A stretch of 64,000 nucleotides of DNA from Marinobacter sp. F3R11 (lineage in GTDB: Bacteria > Pseudomonadota > Gammaproteobacteria > Pseudomonadales > Oleiphilaceae): contig NZ_QOCH01000015.1 in assembly GCF_003318275.1 (NCBI RefSeq), forward strand, positions 283,608-347,607, written 5' to 3'. Shown here in pieces: positions 26,259-36,088 of this stretch. The translations under genes were made by a program, and so were the position numbers. Position 1 is the first letter of the stretch. Each line of letters opens with the position of its first letter. The notes under the pieces are model-generated. The model searched no databases. It saw only the letters and a list, made by a program, of their open reading frames with translations, and was not told the origin of the DNA.

Positions 26259-26459
26259 CTAATCTCCAAACAGATAAACGATAGCCGCCAGATAACAAAC
26301 GAAGACAGCCACATCAAACCAGGCTTCCTTCCAGATATAACGGCGCAGTTCCAGATAATGCAGTACCATTCTCGTCGCAGCTGCAAGTAGAAACGCCAGA
26401 GGCGCAATCACCAGCAGCGGACTGAATAGCATTCCACCAATACTCATCTCATGAAGCAT
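26259..26459 (-). CDS. DUF1656 small membrane protein (AaeX-like), 66 aa
   Basis: The start at ATG 26459 has AGGGGTGAT upstream. The 66-residue protein has two hydrophobic helices (about 12-30 and 46-63) joined by a basic loop (LELRRYIWKEAW). It matches the DUF1656/AaeX family that heads FUSC plus HlyD operons. It is the first gene of the operon, with 7 bp to the adaptor gene. Its specific role in efflux is not known. Confidence 0.85.
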   Translation of the reverse strand: MLHEMSIGGMLFSPLLVIAPLAFLLAAATRMVLHYLELRRYIWKEAWFDVAVFVCYLAAIVYLFGD

Positions 26460-26654
26460 ATCACCCCTGCTACCGACGCTTGTGACCCTGCCACCAGACA
26501 TTTCAGCCTTGAAAGAAAGCGCATAGCGCACGGCCTCCTGAAGAAACACCGAACGACTTGCTGTCAAGCGCTTGATCATAGATGCAGGTGGAGCAATTGG
26601 CCAATCTGTATATGCTAGAGTGATCGCTGTATTTATAACGTGAGTTTATAAAGG

Positions 26655-27482
26655 ATGTCCTCCGCCACCGTATTTGCCGTCTTTGCCGCAGCCTTCATAG
26701 CCCTGGCTATTTTCTATCTTTTCTTCTACAGATCCTGGCGCCGGGAGCGTGAGCTGAAGCAACCCTTCCCGAAGGTCTGGCGAAAACATATGCGATCAAC
26801 GGTACCTCTGTACCGCCGGTTACCGAAACACCTTCAGAAGATCCTGGAAAAACAGGTCCAGCTATTCCTCACAGAAAAGAATTTCTATGGATGTGCCGGA
26901 TTTGAAGTGAATGACCGCGTGCGGGTAGCTATCGCAGGACACGCCTGCCTTCTGACGATCAACCGTTCATATTCGGATTACGATGAGGTTCGCAGTATTC
27001 TTGTCTACCCGGATGTTTACCGGGTACAGGCTACCGAACGTGACGGCATGGTGGTGGGCATCAGCGATCAGGTGCGGGCTGGTGAGGCGTCCTCTCTGGG
27101 ACAAGTCGTACTGGCCTGGTCGGAATGCGAAAATGGAGCAATACACCCCGAAGGTACTCACAACGTGATCCTCCACGAGTTTGCTCACCAACTGGACTAT
27201 CTGGATGGCAGCGCGGATGGTGCACCACCCCTGGGAGGAGAACAAGCCAGGGAGTGGCAGCAAACCATGACCATAGCCTATGACAACCTTCGCCACTCAC
27301 TGAGGCATCGCCGTAACAGCTGGCTAGACCCCTATGGTGCTACAAAGCCGGCAGAGTTCTTTGCGGTGCTGACAGAGGCCTTCTTTCAGCAACCGCAATA
27401 TCTGAGAGAGCAACAACCGGCAGTTTATGGGCTGCTTTGTGACTTTTACAGAATTGATCCTGGCGAATTAGCTCCGCGCTGA
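26655..27482 (+). CDS. mtfA: MtfA-type zinc peptidase, 275 aa
   Basis: MtfA (Mlc titration factor A) is a gluzincin-type peptidase. The zinc motif HEFAHQLDYLDG is at 174-185, with a likely third ligand Glu in PAEFFAVLTEAFF (about residues 232-244). A hydrophobic N-terminal segment (residues 5-25) is present, unlike the soluble E. coli form, so the protein may be membrane-anchored. In E. coli MtfA binds the glucose repressor Mlc; no Mlc or PTS gene is visible here. It is convergent with the crotonase gene. Confidence 0.88.
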   Translation: MSSATVFAVFAAAFIALAIFYLFFYRSWRRERELKQPFPKVWRKHMRSTVPLYRRLPKHLQKILEKQVQLFLTEKNFYGCAGFEVNDRVRVAIAGHACLLTINRSYSDYDEVRSILVYPDVYRVQATERDGMVVGISDQVRAGEASSLGQVVLAWSECENGAIHPEGTHNVILHEFAHQLDYLDGSADGAPPLGGEQAREWQQTMTIAYDNLRHSLRHRRNSWLDPYGATKPAEFFAVLTEAFFQQPQYLREQQPAVYGLLCDFYRIDPGELAPR

Positions 27483-27490
27483 CCTGTCAG

Positions 27491-28189
27491 TCAGGCAGTA
27501 AGGCCCAGGCTCTCCGCATCCTTCTCAATACACTGATCCAGCAGATCCAGGTAACCGGCCTTGGCTTTCAGCTTGGTCTGAGCATGCGCCCTCATGTTGA
27601 GCTTCCGGAAGGCCTGAGCGAGTTCGTTAGCGCGGTTCAGAAGCTGGTCTGGCGCTACAACTTCATCGAGAAAACCTGCAGACACTGCGCCCTCTGGGTT
27701 GTAGATTTCAGCATTGATGACCGCGCGGTAAAAATGGGCAGGTGCCAGGCGGTGGCGCGCAATTTCTATACCCGCGTGATGCATGGTCATTCCGATGGCT
27801 ACTTCGTTAAGCCCAAGTTTGAAGTTGCCTTCAATGCCAATCCGGTAATCCACAGACAGCATGATAAACGCACCTTTGGCAATAGCGTGGCCGCTGCATG
27901 CACCGATGACCGGCAACGGAAACGCAGCCAGGCGACGGGTGAATTTTGAGCCAACATTGACCAGAGCAGCCGCTTCCTTCATGCCCTTCTGCATTTCCTT
28001 CAGATCATAGCCACCGGAAAAAATACCCGGCTGCCCGGTCAGGATAACCACTGCCTTGTCCTGTTCCGCCTGATCCAGAGCCTTGTTCAGCTCTTCAAAC
28101 ACCTCATGGCCAAGGGCATTCGCCTTACCGTTATTGATCACGACTGTCGCGACACCATCGTTCAGCGAGTAATCTACAAAGTTCGTCAC
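27491..28189 (-). CDS. Enoyl-CoA hydratase/isomerase (crotonase) family protein
   Basis: The crotonase fold is clear: VVINNGKANALG at the N-terminus, then ILTGQPGIFSGGYDLKEM (first oxyanion-hole segment) and PVIGACSGHAIAKGAFIMLSVDYRIG (second segment). A GTG at 28189 with AGAGGA seven bases upstream gives MTNFVDYSLN; an ATG two codons earlier at 28195 sits directly against the ribosome binding site, so I prefer GTG. The two usual catalytic Glu residues of hydratase-1 are not both evident, so the precise CoA reaction is open. It is monocistronic. Confidence 0.82.
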   Translation of the reverse strand: MTNFVDYSLNDGVATVVINNGKANALGHEVFEELNKALDQAEQDKAVVILTGQPGIFSGGYDLKEMQKGMKEAAALVNVGSKFTRRLAAFPLPVIGACSGHAIAKGAFIMLSVDYRIGIEGNFKLGLNEVAIGMTMHHAGIEIARHRLAPAHFYRAVINAEIYNPEGAVSAGFLDEVVAPDQLLNRANELAQAFRKLNMRAHAQTKLKAKAGYLDLLDQCIEKDAESLGLTA

Positions 28190-28296
28190 CAGCATTTCCT
28201 CTTGGTGGAGTTAGGTCTGAATTCGCAGAACTTTGCCAGCTTATGGCGCCTGCGACAAATTATTCTTCACCAACTGCCGGTTTCTTTCATGACTGA

Positions 28297-29778
28297 TCAG
28301 TTACGGTGCTGAAGCCTCATGCGCAATTGAGCGCTAAAACCTTTCTTTGATGACAGGGGTATCAGATAGCTGTCACCATCGAACTCCGCCTTGCTTCCAC
28401 CACGTTCACTCCACTGTTCGTCCGTGGTGACATAACGCAGATTCCAGCCATCTCCGACAGGCGTCATTTTCAGTGTGAGTGTGTCCCGGTACAGGTATTC
28501 ACCTTCTACCCTGTGCTCGGTCCACAATGCACCATCAACAAAATAATCCGTCGCTGAGACCGCTAATTCTACTGTCATTACCAGAGTTCGCCCGCGCTCA
28601 ACCGTGATCTTCGAGCTATCGAGAAAAGTAGAAAACAGCACCGGGGAACGAGCAGTATCCAGTCCGGCCTGCTTTGGTTTCATCATTTCATCAAATTTCC
28701 GAAGCACTGCACTGAAGGTTTCCCGGCGCCTCTCCGTCAACCTATAGCTGCGTGCTCCCCGGGGCGATACAGTCGCCTCGAAATAATAGGACGCCCGAAC
28801 CCTTCTACCCTCCTGCCGTGCCTTCTCAACAGACGGTGGTAGTGGCAGCGATTCAACCTTCATCACGCCATCGGCGCGAACATCACCAAACAGGAACCGT
28901 ACCAGGTTCTGGTAACTGTCTTCGGAATTAACAATCCCGTAGGGACCACTGTGGCTCCGGTATACAAAGGCTCTTGGAGCACCCCGGACACTGGCATTCT
29001 CAATGGCAACCAGGCCGTCACTCATCTTGCCTGCCAGCCACTTCGATACGCCTTTGGCCGCCCCGTAATCCTGTTGATTAGTTCCGATAAGGCAGAAAAA
29101 CCGGTCCGGGCTGAACTTGCCATCCAGCGAATCCACCCGTTCCGGCCTGCCGGCCAGCCCCAGGTAACCCGCCATGGTTTCACGGTTGAAGTTGTTGATG
29201 TCCCAGAGCCCGAGAAACGAAGGCACATTGATTCCGGCCATCTCTATACCGTTATGTGGCGTAGCGTAGGTAAACACCTTATCAATCATTTCCCGTACTT
29301 CCGGTGTACTGATCCCGTCATTCTGCAGCATGCACCGACACACCAGGCCGCCCATGGAATGCGCCACGAGGTGAACCTTGAATTCTTCCAGAAGCTGCGG
29401 GTTATCGCCGCACAAGCGCTCACGAATATTGAGTATCAGATCCCGAAGCTGCAAGGCTGCAGCGGGGATGGAAAGTGGCTTCCCTTCTCCAAAGTCTCTG
29501 TCTGCCTGATCGTAATAACGGTAGATAATGACACTCTTCCGGGTAATATCCCGATCAATCTCTGCACCATCGGAGAAGGCATCGGTATAACCGTAATCCT
29601 TCATCAGGCGCATCATCGGTGATTCAAAAACCTGCTTATAGACAGTCCCATCCCAGGATTGACGAACCTTTGTCGCGCCCAGGTTAAAGCCCATATAGGG
29701 CATGGATACAGTATCGGCAATCTCACTGTCGGTCATGGCATAGCCACGGACATATATGATGGGATGGAACTGGCTCAT
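28297..29778 (-). CDS. Large alpha/beta hydrolase (esterase/lipase-like), 493 aa
   Basis: The nucleophile elbow is VAHSMGGLVCRC (about residues 138-149) after FHPIIYVRGYAM near the start, which is the oxyanion-hole strand of PGAP1-like and lipase-like hydrolases. No signal peptide is obvious. The C-terminal 200 residues form a separate beta-rich region that I do not recognise (VEKARQEGRRVRASYYFEATVSP and following). Substrate is unknown. The protein may act on lipids or esters in the cytoplasm. It is monocistronic. Confidence 0.72.
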   Translation of the reverse strand: MSQFHPIIYVRGYAMTDSEIADTVSMPYMGFNLGATKVRQSWDGTVYKQVFESPMMRLMKDYGYTDAFSDGAEIDRDITRKSVIIYRYYDQADRDFGEGKPLSIPAAALQLRDLILNIRERLCGDNPQLLEEFKVHLVAHSMGGLVCRCMLQNDGISTPEVREMIDKVFTYATPHNGIEMAGINVPSFLGLWDINNFNRETMAGYLGLAGRPERVDSLDGKFSPDRFFCLIGTNQQDYGAAKGVSKWLAGKMSDGLVAIENASVRGAPRAFVYRSHSGPYGIVNSEDSYQNLVRFLFGDVRADGVMKVESLPLPPSVEKARQEGRRVRASYYFEATVSPRGARSYRLTERRRETFSAVLRKFDEMMKPKQAGLDTARSPVLFSTFLDSSKITVERGRTLVMTVELAVSATDYFVDGALWTEHRVEGEYLYRDTLTLKMTPVGDGWNLRYVTTDEQWSERGGSKAEFDGDSYLIPLSSKKGFSAQLRMRLQHRN

Positions 29779-29972
29779 GATGCATGCTTCCTTTCAGGCT
29801 GATCCTGCCATATACGCATGCGATATTCGTTCCGGAAACGCCTTTATGATGAAGCTGCGAGCACTTGGACCGCTCCGGTTCGAGCCGTTTTAGATTGGCT
29901 TGGTAGAAGTGTAAAAAAGACTGACGAACAGAGCGGCCCCAGACATCACCTCGGGTTGCTTAACCTCCATGC

Positions 29973-30152
29973 TCAAAAAAAGTAATGCCGAACCATTTGA
30001 GCCACGATCAGCAAGGCAACCAAAGGGAAAATGAACCTCGTAAGGTTGCCGTAATTCCGCGATTCGCCTTTCGGAGCATATTTCTCAACCAGAGGCAGAA
30101 TAACGATCAAGGCCACGAAAAGAACAGCGAGAATAATCAGCAAGGCTTCCAT
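29973..30152 (-). CDS. Small two-helix membrane protein, 59 aa
   Basis: The ATG at 30152 follows AAGGAGCTGACT, a strong ribosome binding site. The 59-residue product has two hydrophobic segments (MEALLIILAVLFVALIVILP at the start and FIFPLVALLIVAQMV near the end) joined by a charged loop (EKYAPKGESRNYGN). I do not know its family. It lies 34 bp downstream of the 30187 gene on the same strand, so the two may be one operon. Confidence 0.7.
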   Translation of the reverse strand: MEALLIILAVLFVALIVILPLVEKYAPKGESRNYGNLTRFIFPLVALLIVAQMVRHYFF

Positions 30153-30186
30153 AGTCAGCTCCTTATTCTAAAGGCCGGCTGGCCAT

Positions 30187-30579
30187 TCAAGGCTTCAGTT
30201 CAATCGTCGGCCGTTGCTGCTTGTCACTGCGCAGGGCACAGAACTCCTGGGTTGCTCCACCCTTGTATCGCACTTTCACGTTGAAGCCTGCACCAGGCGT
30301 ATGGTTGAGCACAAGCACCCGCTTTCTGCCGGGTGCAAGGCGGAAAGCCTGTATCGATGATTGAGTATCTGCAGTTCCAAAGTCCAGTTTTATGGACTCG
30401 ACAGGGACCTCACTCCGGTTGTGAAATGTGACTTCCATTCCGTGAACAGGCGCAGTATTGCGACCCATAGCCCAGCCGACCGCCAATGCGGCCACAAGTG
30501 CCAGATAAAAATACCGGCGGCGCATGCGAGGGCAACGGGGCTCTTCGCCAGAAGAAGCGCTGACATTGGTATCGTCCAT
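30187..30579 (-). CDS. Single-pass membrane protein with periplasmic domain, 130 aa
   Basis: A cytoplasmic Arg-rich start (CPRMRRRYFYLALVAALAVGW) leads into one membrane helix (about residues 22-40). A periplasmic domain of about 90 residues follows, rich in beta-prone sequence (EVTFHNRSEVPVESIKLDF). Function is unknown. It lies with the 59-residue membrane protein on the minus strand. Confidence 0.65.
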   Translation of the reverse strand: MDDTNVSASSGEEPRCPRMRRRYFYLALVAALAVGWAMGRNTAPVHGMEVTFHNRSEVPVESIKLDFGTADTQSSIQAFRLAPGRKRVLVLNHTPGAGFNVKVRYKGGATQEFCALRSDKQQRPTIELKP

Positions 30580-30710
30580 TGAACAAACTCCCGAAAAAAC
30601 TTATCCCACAAATCTGTGGATAACTTTGTGAAAAGGTGCGGGACAAGCAAGCTCAGGCCAGTGAAAACGGGTACTCGCTATATATGACCGTTAAGTGACC
30701 AGATCATTTA

Positions 30711-31067
30711 TTACTCAGCAGCACCCTGCTGAATTGCCAGACTATACGGCCGCTCCAGGGCAGCTCGTACTTCACCAATGGAAAACACTCTGGCGAACTC
30801 TCCAAAACGCTGGCCTTCGAACCAGAGATGAATCACTGGCAAGGAAAAAATACTGCGTGCAGCACACAGAGGCCCCGATACCTGGCAGTCAACATAGAGC
30901 ATCAACAACTCAGGAAACTCATCCCGCCCCAACTTTTCCAGTTGGGGCTTAACGGACTGGCATACACCGCAACTTTCCCCACCGTACAATACAAGAACAG
31001 CACGGCTCGTACTGACAAGGTCCGCCAGTGCCTCTTCACTGTCAATCGTAAGCATTGGGCCCGGCAC
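30711..31067 (-). CDS. Thioredoxin-fold protein, 118 aa
   Basis: A thioredoxin-like fold is indicated by VLVLYGGESCGVCQSVKPQLEKL, with the redox pair Cys33-Gly-Val-Cys36 rather than CGPC, and by the cis-proline region SLPVIHLWF. It is shorter and more divergent than trxC next door. It starts 3 bp after the trxC stop and is surely cotranscribed with it. Role unknown; a thiol-disulphide partner is inferred. Confidence 0.75.
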   Translation of the reverse strand: MPGPMLTIDSEEALADLVSTSRAVLVLYGGESCGVCQSVKPQLEKLGRDEFPELLMLYVDCQVSGPLCAARSIFSLPVIHLWFEGQRFGEFARVFSIGEVRAALERPYSLAIQQGAAE

Positions 31068-31070
31068 GTC

Positions 31071-31511
31071 TCAGCATCCGTTACTCTGCAACCACTGATT
31101 TATCTGGGCCTGATTCATGGCACCGCTCTGGCGCGCCAGTTCACGACCATTCCGGAACAGAATCAATGTTGGAATGCTGCGAATGCTGTATTGCCCGGCG
31201 GGGCCCGGATGCTCTTCCGTATTAAGCTTCGCAAACCGGACCTTGCCCCGCCAGCCCCCGGCCGCCTGCTCGAACTGCGGTGCCATCATTTTACAGGGGC
31301 CGCACCAGCTCGCCCAGAAATCCACCAGCACGGGCAAATCACTGTTTCCCGTATGAGCAGAAAAACTCTGCGAGGTCAGCTCCAGCACACCTCCTGGCCA
31401 TAAAGGCTGCTTGCAGGCTCCACAATTCCCCCCCGCTTCCACCCGGTCCGCCGGCACACGGTTTGTCTTGTTACAATGGGGACAAACGACATGTTTAACG
31501 TCATCACTCAT
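31071..31511 (-). CDS. trxC: Thioredoxin 2 (TrxC), 146 aa
   Basis: The N-terminal zinc-finger module is present (CPHC at 10-13, CGAC at 30-33), followed by a thioredoxin domain with active site WCGPC at 69-73 and cis-Pro segment SIPTLILFRNG. TrxC reduces protein disulphides in the cytosol and responds to oxidative stress. It forms a two-gene unit with the thioredoxin-fold gene at 30711. Confidence 0.93.
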   Translation of the reverse strand: MSDDVKHVVCPHCNKTNRVPADRVEAGGNCGACKQPLWPGGVLELTSQSFSAHTGNSDLPVLVDFWASWCGPCKMMAPQFEQAAGGWRGKVRFAKLNTEEHPGPAGQYSIRSIPTLILFRNGRELARQSGAMNQAQINQWLQSNGC

Positions 31512-31544
31512 GACTGCACCTCACCGCAGGTTAAATCCATCAAT

Positions 31545-31928
31545 CTAAAAACCGGAAAGTTCGTCTTGCAGGTCTTTTTTCAATTCGTCCGCTTCAGTTA
31601 TCCACAGTGTTTTATCCTGGCCCGGAAACACGCCTACCTGCAAACCGTCTTTCGACAGGCCCGGGACCCACTTCTTGAAGAAGTCAGGCAATGAAATACT
31701 TCTCGAAGTCAGGTCGTCCGAACCCCTGGCGTAGGCAACGGCAAATTCAGAGCTGGGCCAGACCGGCAAGTGTGTAAGCCCGTCATCCTCCGAAACGATT
31801 GTCAAAAACCGATTCTCTGCATTGACGAGTATCCAGATTTCCCGCTCCTCCAGCACTTCGCTGAGAAAGTAGTCATATCGTTCTTCGCCGCTCATCTCAA
31901 GCACGCTCGCCAACTGCTCATCGGTCAT
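31545..31928 (-). CDS. DUF2750 protein, 127 aa
   Basis: The sequence fits the DUF2750 family: an N-terminal helix then VLEEREIWILVNAENRFLTI and VWPSSEFAVAYARG. It is acidic and has no signal peptide or membrane segment. Function is unknown. It is 28 bp downstream of the DUF2339 gene on the same strand and 33 bp upstream of trxC. Confidence 0.72.
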   Translation of the reverse strand: MTDEQLASVLEMSGEERYDYFLSEVLEEREIWILVNAENRFLTIVSEDDGLTHLPVWPSSEFAVAYARGSDDLTSRSISLPDFFKKWVPGLSKDGLQVGVFPGQDKTLWITEADELKKDLQDELSGF

Positions 31929-31956
31929 AATATACGTCTCTGTTTAACAATTAGAT

Positions 31957-34572
31957 TTACAGGGTCTTTGTACTGGCACGCTGCGCTTTTCGATACATCC
32001 ATGCAAGCCCCAACAACGCAAGCCCCAACCCCATAAACGCGGCAACCCGCCAAAACCCCTGCAGGCCAGCCATATCGATCAGGAAGATTTTCCCAATCAC
32101 TACGCCCAGCAACGCCATGCCCGCCTTATACAACACAATATGGGCACTTTTCGCCGAATAAACCGTCGAGTAAATAATCGCTGCGATAGCGTATAGCATG
32201 CCAACTACTGAATAGGTATATAGTTCCCCCTCGGTCATACCAAACCACAGCGCCATATCACTGCCTTGCCAGAACTGTCGGATTTCCAGAACAGTGAACA
32301 GGAGAAAGCCTCCTGCCGCCACACACAGTGACCAGAGCCTGGGCACAATCTCCGGGACGCGGCTGACAACAAGTGCCAGCAGCACCGGGCCACCAAAAGC
32401 GGGTAGCAACATATTGAAAACAGGCGTACCGCTAATAGCACTCTCGTTCCACCAGGGGTTGTGCAGGGTCACCAGAGTCACGTAGCTGATCCCCGAGAGC
32501 GCCAGCAGGATCCATGAGAATATCCGATAGAGCCAGGCCAGAGACTGGCTGGCTTTGGCGCGAACCGCATAGGTCACACTGAGGGCACCCCATAGCAGGG
32601 TATTCAGGGTTGCTTCTACAAGACTGTATTCGTGAGTGAATATATCCCCGTCGTACAGCCAGTAACGCAACTCTGTCCCCATGAATAACACCAGAAGATG
32701 CAGGGTCGCGCCTTCCAGCCAGGGACGAATCGAGTGATTTTTGTCCGCAAGTCTGGTTGCTACCGCTGCCAGCAGCGTGGCGCCACCGTATGTCCAGAGT
32801 GACCAGTGAACACTGGCATCATAACCCTGCAGCCAGGGATTAAAGGTCAGGCGAGCAACAACCAGTGCCAACACACCTTTGAGCAACATGTACAACTCGG
32901 GCATCTGGTAACGCCGGGCCAGCCAGGTAAGACTGACAAACTGGACGGAAAGTGCCAGGGTTAGCGACGCTTCACGGAAGGCCATAACCGTGGCCAGAGA
33001 GTAGCAAACATGTGCGGCCAACACCGCCCAGACCACTCCATTTTCATAGCGTGCATTCCCTTCCATCCTCCAGGCCAGAACACCATACACAGCGCCCGAC
33101 AGCAGAGTGATGACAGCCCAGACCACCGACGTTTCGCCATAGCCATGCAGCAGTAACCAGCCGAGCACAAGCCACACAGGTGAGGAAAGTAACGTCAGCG
33201 ACGCCCAGCGCCGTTGATCAGCATTGCGCCCCCACTGCCACAAACCAATACCGGTGGTAATAATGGCCGCGGCGATAAGGTAGCTGATAAAACCGGCCTG
33301 TTGATTCAGAGGAATCTGCAGCAGATATACAAAATCTCCTTCAATCCCGCCCATATAGAGCAGCCAGCCCGCAGCGCTCGCTAAAACCGCACACCAGGGT
33401 AAAAACCAGAGAGCCCCCCGGCTCTGGGGAATCAGCGAGGCCGCAGGCAGGATGAGCAACCAGCCCCATAACGATGAGTTATCCCCAGCCTGATGAGCAA
33501 TCGAGATACCCCAGATAGCCAGCAGCGGCAGGAATGCCTCACGCAAACGCGACGACGGCGCCTGCTCCTGACCCGGTAAAAAGGCAAAGACCATAAACAG
33601 CCCGGCAAGATAACAGGCCGTTGCCATTTCTGAGGGAGCTGCAGCCAGGGTAACGGCCCACCACAATAGTGCGCCTGCAAGCGTGGCGTACCAAAGCCAG
33701 TCGCGGAAAACGTAGCGCATTAACAGAAGTGAACTGAGTGTAATCAGGAAACTGTACGAAAGCACAAAGGCAACACTGCCGCCCTCACCCCCAATCAAAA
33801 GAGGCACAAGATAGGCCCCGCTCAAACCCATGATAGCGAGCAAGGGTCCATGCACCAGCGCCAATACCATGGTCATCAGGGACACAGCAGCCAGGACGAT
33901 TAACCCGACGACAGCGCTGATCAGTTCATAGTGGTGAACACCTGCAAGCACTGCTGCGTACAGGGTAATGCTGCCGCCACCCGCCAGTGCAGCAAACACC
34001 TGATCGGAACTCATATGGCGCCGGCGAAGGAACTCAGCACCTGCGTGCAGGGCAAGACCTGTGGCAAGAGCAAGCAGCAGTTGTTGAACAGGACCAATCA
34101 ACCCGGCATTTATGGAATGGCTGACCATGAAAATGCCAGCCAGGGCTACGCTCAGACCACCCAGCCAGACCATCCAGTTTTCTTTAAGGGCAGCGAAAAT
34201 GCGGGAGGGCTCGCGAGGCTCAACCCAGTCATCGGCTTCTGTTTTTGTTTCCGGTTCCGGCTCCGGCTCCGGAAGAGTCGACCACTGTGCCACCGTAACT
34301 TCTTCTGTGGCCTGACGCTCAGGCTCAGCCGGTCGGTCAGAAACGATCTCTTCCGACTCTTCCTGCAACGGCACCTGCAAAGGTGACGAAACTTGTCCGT
34401 CTTGCCGGCGCAACCCGGCAACTTCAAGCTTCAGGGAAGCAACCTCACGCCCCAGTGACTCAATACGGGCAACCTGCTCATTTCGTTTACAAAATGCCAA
34501 AAAGCCAAGAACAGCACCCACAGGTATAAACAGCGCGAGGCCCACACCAAGAAGAATCAGTATTGCTTCCAA
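31957..34572 (-). CDS. DUF2339 polytopic membrane protein, 871 aa
   Basis: An N-terminal membrane helix (residues 1-28) and a coiled-coil, Glu- and Pro-rich linker (about 30-125) precede some twenty or more hydrophobic segments from about 130 to the end. This is the plan of DUF2339 proteins, whose function is not known. The linker contains an acidic repeat (PEPEPEPETKTE). It is divergent from the 2-oxoacid dehydrogenase operon and probably independent of it. DUF2750 and trxC lie downstream. Confidence 0.8.
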   Translation of the reverse strand: MEAILILLGVGLALFIPVGAVLGFLAFCKRNEQVARIESLGREVASLKLEVAGLRRQDGQVSSPLQVPLQEESEEIVSDRPAEPERQATEEVTVAQWSTLPEPEPEPETKTEADDWVEPREPSRIFAALKENWMVWLGGLSVALAGIFMVSHSINAGLIGPVQQLLLALATGLALHAGAEFLRRRHMSSDQVFAALAGGGSITLYAAVLAGVHHYELISAVVGLIVLAAVSLMTMVLALVHGPLLAIMGLSGAYLVPLLIGGEGGSVAFVLSYSFLITLSSLLLMRYVFRDWLWYATLAGALLWWAVTLAAAPSEMATACYLAGLFMVFAFLPGQEQAPSSRLREAFLPLLAIWGISIAHQAGDNSSLWGWLLILPAASLIPQSRGALWFLPWCAVLASAAGWLLYMGGIEGDFVYLLQIPLNQQAGFISYLIAAAIITTGIGLWQWGRNADQRRWASLTLLSSPVWLVLGWLLLHGYGETSVVWAVITLLSGAVYGVLAWRMEGNARYENGVVWAVLAAHVCYSLATVMAFREASLTLALSVQFVSLTWLARRYQMPELYMLLKGVLALVVARLTFNPWLQGYDASVHWSLWTYGGATLLAAVATRLADKNHSIRPWLEGATLHLLVLFMGTELRYWLYDGDIFTHEYSLVEATLNTLLWGALSVTYAVRAKASQSLAWLYRIFSWILLALSGISYVTLVTLHNPWWNESAISGTPVFNMLLPAFGGPVLLALVVSRVPEIVPRLWSLCVAAGGFLLFTVLEIRQFWQGSDMALWFGMTEGELYTYSVVGMLYAIAAIIYSTVYSAKSAHIVLYKAGMALLGVVIGKIFLIDMAGLQGFWRVAAFMGLGLALLGLAWMYRKAQRASTKTL

Positions 34573-34902
34573 ATCCTTTTACCTTTTTCGAGAATCCAGT
34601 CAGATGGTGGGTGAGCCACCGATGTTATGTGCCTAGTCTATCCTCTCTCAGGCGACAGCTCATCTGAAAGAGCACACTACCCAAAGCGCACACTTTACGT
34701 TAAGGTCAACTTTGCCAGACTTGAACAGGTTTTACCCAAACCGGAAAGACTGGCAACGGGAGCACCACCGCGACACCGGCAGGGTTGCATAATGCGCTCT
34801 ATACTTCTGGGAAACACCAGTAGTCAGAGCACCGCTCCGTATATAACCGAGGCCCTCACAAGGGGCAATCTGTTCCTCAAGCCACTACCCAGGAAGAGGA
34901 TT
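34573..34902. promoter_or_regulatory. Divergent intergenic region before the 2-oxoacid dehydrogenase operon
   Basis: These 330 bp separate DUF2339 (minus) and E1 alpha (plus). A frame runs open from 34627 into E1 alpha but has no ribosome binding site or family-like sequence, so I treat it as leader. A clear ribosome binding site (AGGAAGAGGA at about 34,891) marks the true start. Possible -10 box TATACT at 34800-34805; no good -35 was fixed. Confidence 0.4.
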
Positions 34903-36087
34903 ATGACAACAACAAAATCCAGAACCGTTTATACCCCCGTTTTTACAGACGGTGGGGAATTCCGCATTCCAACATTCAGACTTCTGAAACAGGACGGCTC
35001 GCTCTACAAAGGCGGAAAAGCTCCTGATATCAATAAAGACAAAGCTCTGCGAATCTACCATGCAATGGTGACAACCCGCGTACTGGATGAACGCATGCTG
35101 GGTGCCCAGCGCCAGGGTCGCCTGAGCTTTTATATGCAGTGTACCGGAGAGGAAGCCTCCATTATTGGCAGTGCTGCCGCTCTGGACGATGCCGACATGA
35201 TCATGGCCCAGTACCGTGAGCAAGGCGCCCTGGCCTATCGCGGCTTCACCATTGATGAGTTCATGAACCAACTGTTCGGCAACGAACTGGACTACGGCAA
35301 AGGTCGCCAGATGCCGGTTCATTACGGTTCCAGCAAACTCAACTACATGACCATTTCATCGCCACTGGCCACACAGATCCCCCAGGCCACAGGCTATGCC
35401 TATGGGCAGAAAATGGCCGGCGACGGGCACTGTACTGTGGCCTATTTCGGTGAAGGAGCGGCTTCAGAAGGTGACTTCCACGCCGCCCTGAACATGGCAA
35501 CCGTGCACCGCGTACCCGTGATTTTTATCTGCCGGAATAATGGCTACGCCATTTCCACACCGGCAACCGAACAGTTCGCTGCCGATGGCGTGGCTCCCCG
35601 CGCGTATGGTTACAAGATGGATGTCATCCGGGTTGATGGGAACGACACCCTTGCGGTCTACCAGGCTACCGAAGCCGCCCGCAAACTGGCGGTAGAAGAG
35701 AATCGCCCGGTACTCATTGAAGCCATGACCTATCGCCTGGCCGCACACTCCTCATCCGATGACCCATCAGGATACCGCAGCAAAGACGAAGAAGCCGTAT
35801 GGCGCGAGAAAGACCCGATCCTGCGCATGTACAACTGGCTCATCCGGCAGAAGTGGTGGAGCGAGAGCGAGGAGAAAGAACTACAGGAGCGTCTGCGCCG
35901 GGAAGTGCTCGAAACCATGAAGCGAGCCCAGAAGCGCCCCCCTCCCCCGCTGGATACCCTGATCACAGATGTGTACGACGAGGTGCCACCTGCGCTGAAC
36001 GCGCAGTTTGAAACCCTCAAAGCCCACATCCGTAAATATCCGGACGAATATCCCAAGTCGGCAGGCTACGTTCAGGGAGGGGCATAA
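34903..36087 (+). CDS. 2-Oxoacid dehydrogenase E1 alpha, branched-chain type, 394 aa
   Basis: This is the alpha subunit of a heterotetrameric thiamine-diphosphate E1. The cofactor and interface regions are clear: [12 protein letters not shown] (104-115), [20 protein letters not shown] (181-200) with the TPP motif, and RNNGYAIS (211-218). The regulated loop reads [15 protein letters not shown] (282-296). It resembles the phosphorylation loop of branched-chain E1 alpha (HSTSDDSSAYRS in mammals), so I favour branched-chain rather than pyruvate substrates. It is the first gene of an operon with E1 beta, E2 and a protein kinase. No E3 gene is present here. Confidence 0.88.
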   Translation: MTTTKSRTVYTPVFTDGGEFRIPTFRLLKQDGSLYKGGKAPDINKDKALRIYHAMVTTRVLDERMLGAQRQGRLSFYMQCTGEEASIIGSAAALDDADMIMAQYREQGALAYRGFTIDEFMNQLFGNELDYGKGRQMPVHYGSSKLNYMTISSPLATQIPQATGYAYGQKMAGDGHCTVAYFGEGAASEGDFHAALNMATVHRVPVIFICRNNGYAISTPATEQFAADGVAPRAYGYKMDVIRVDGNDTLAVYQATEAARKLAVEENRPVLIEAMTYRLAAHSSSDDPSGYRSKDEEAVWREKDPILRMYNWLIRQKWWSESEEKELQERLRREVLETMKRAQKRPPPPLDTLITDVYDEVPPALNAQFETLKAHIRKYPDEYPKSAGYVQGGA

Positions 36088-36088
36088 T

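Noticed and set aside
26252-26407. N-terminal extension of the HlyD-type adaptor
   Set aside because: It runs in another frame through the DUF1656 gene on the same strand and is unlike the family.
34627-34902. N-terminal extension of E1 alpha
   Set aside because: The frame is open upstream but a strong ribosome binding site and family-like start lie at 34903; the extension has no domain.
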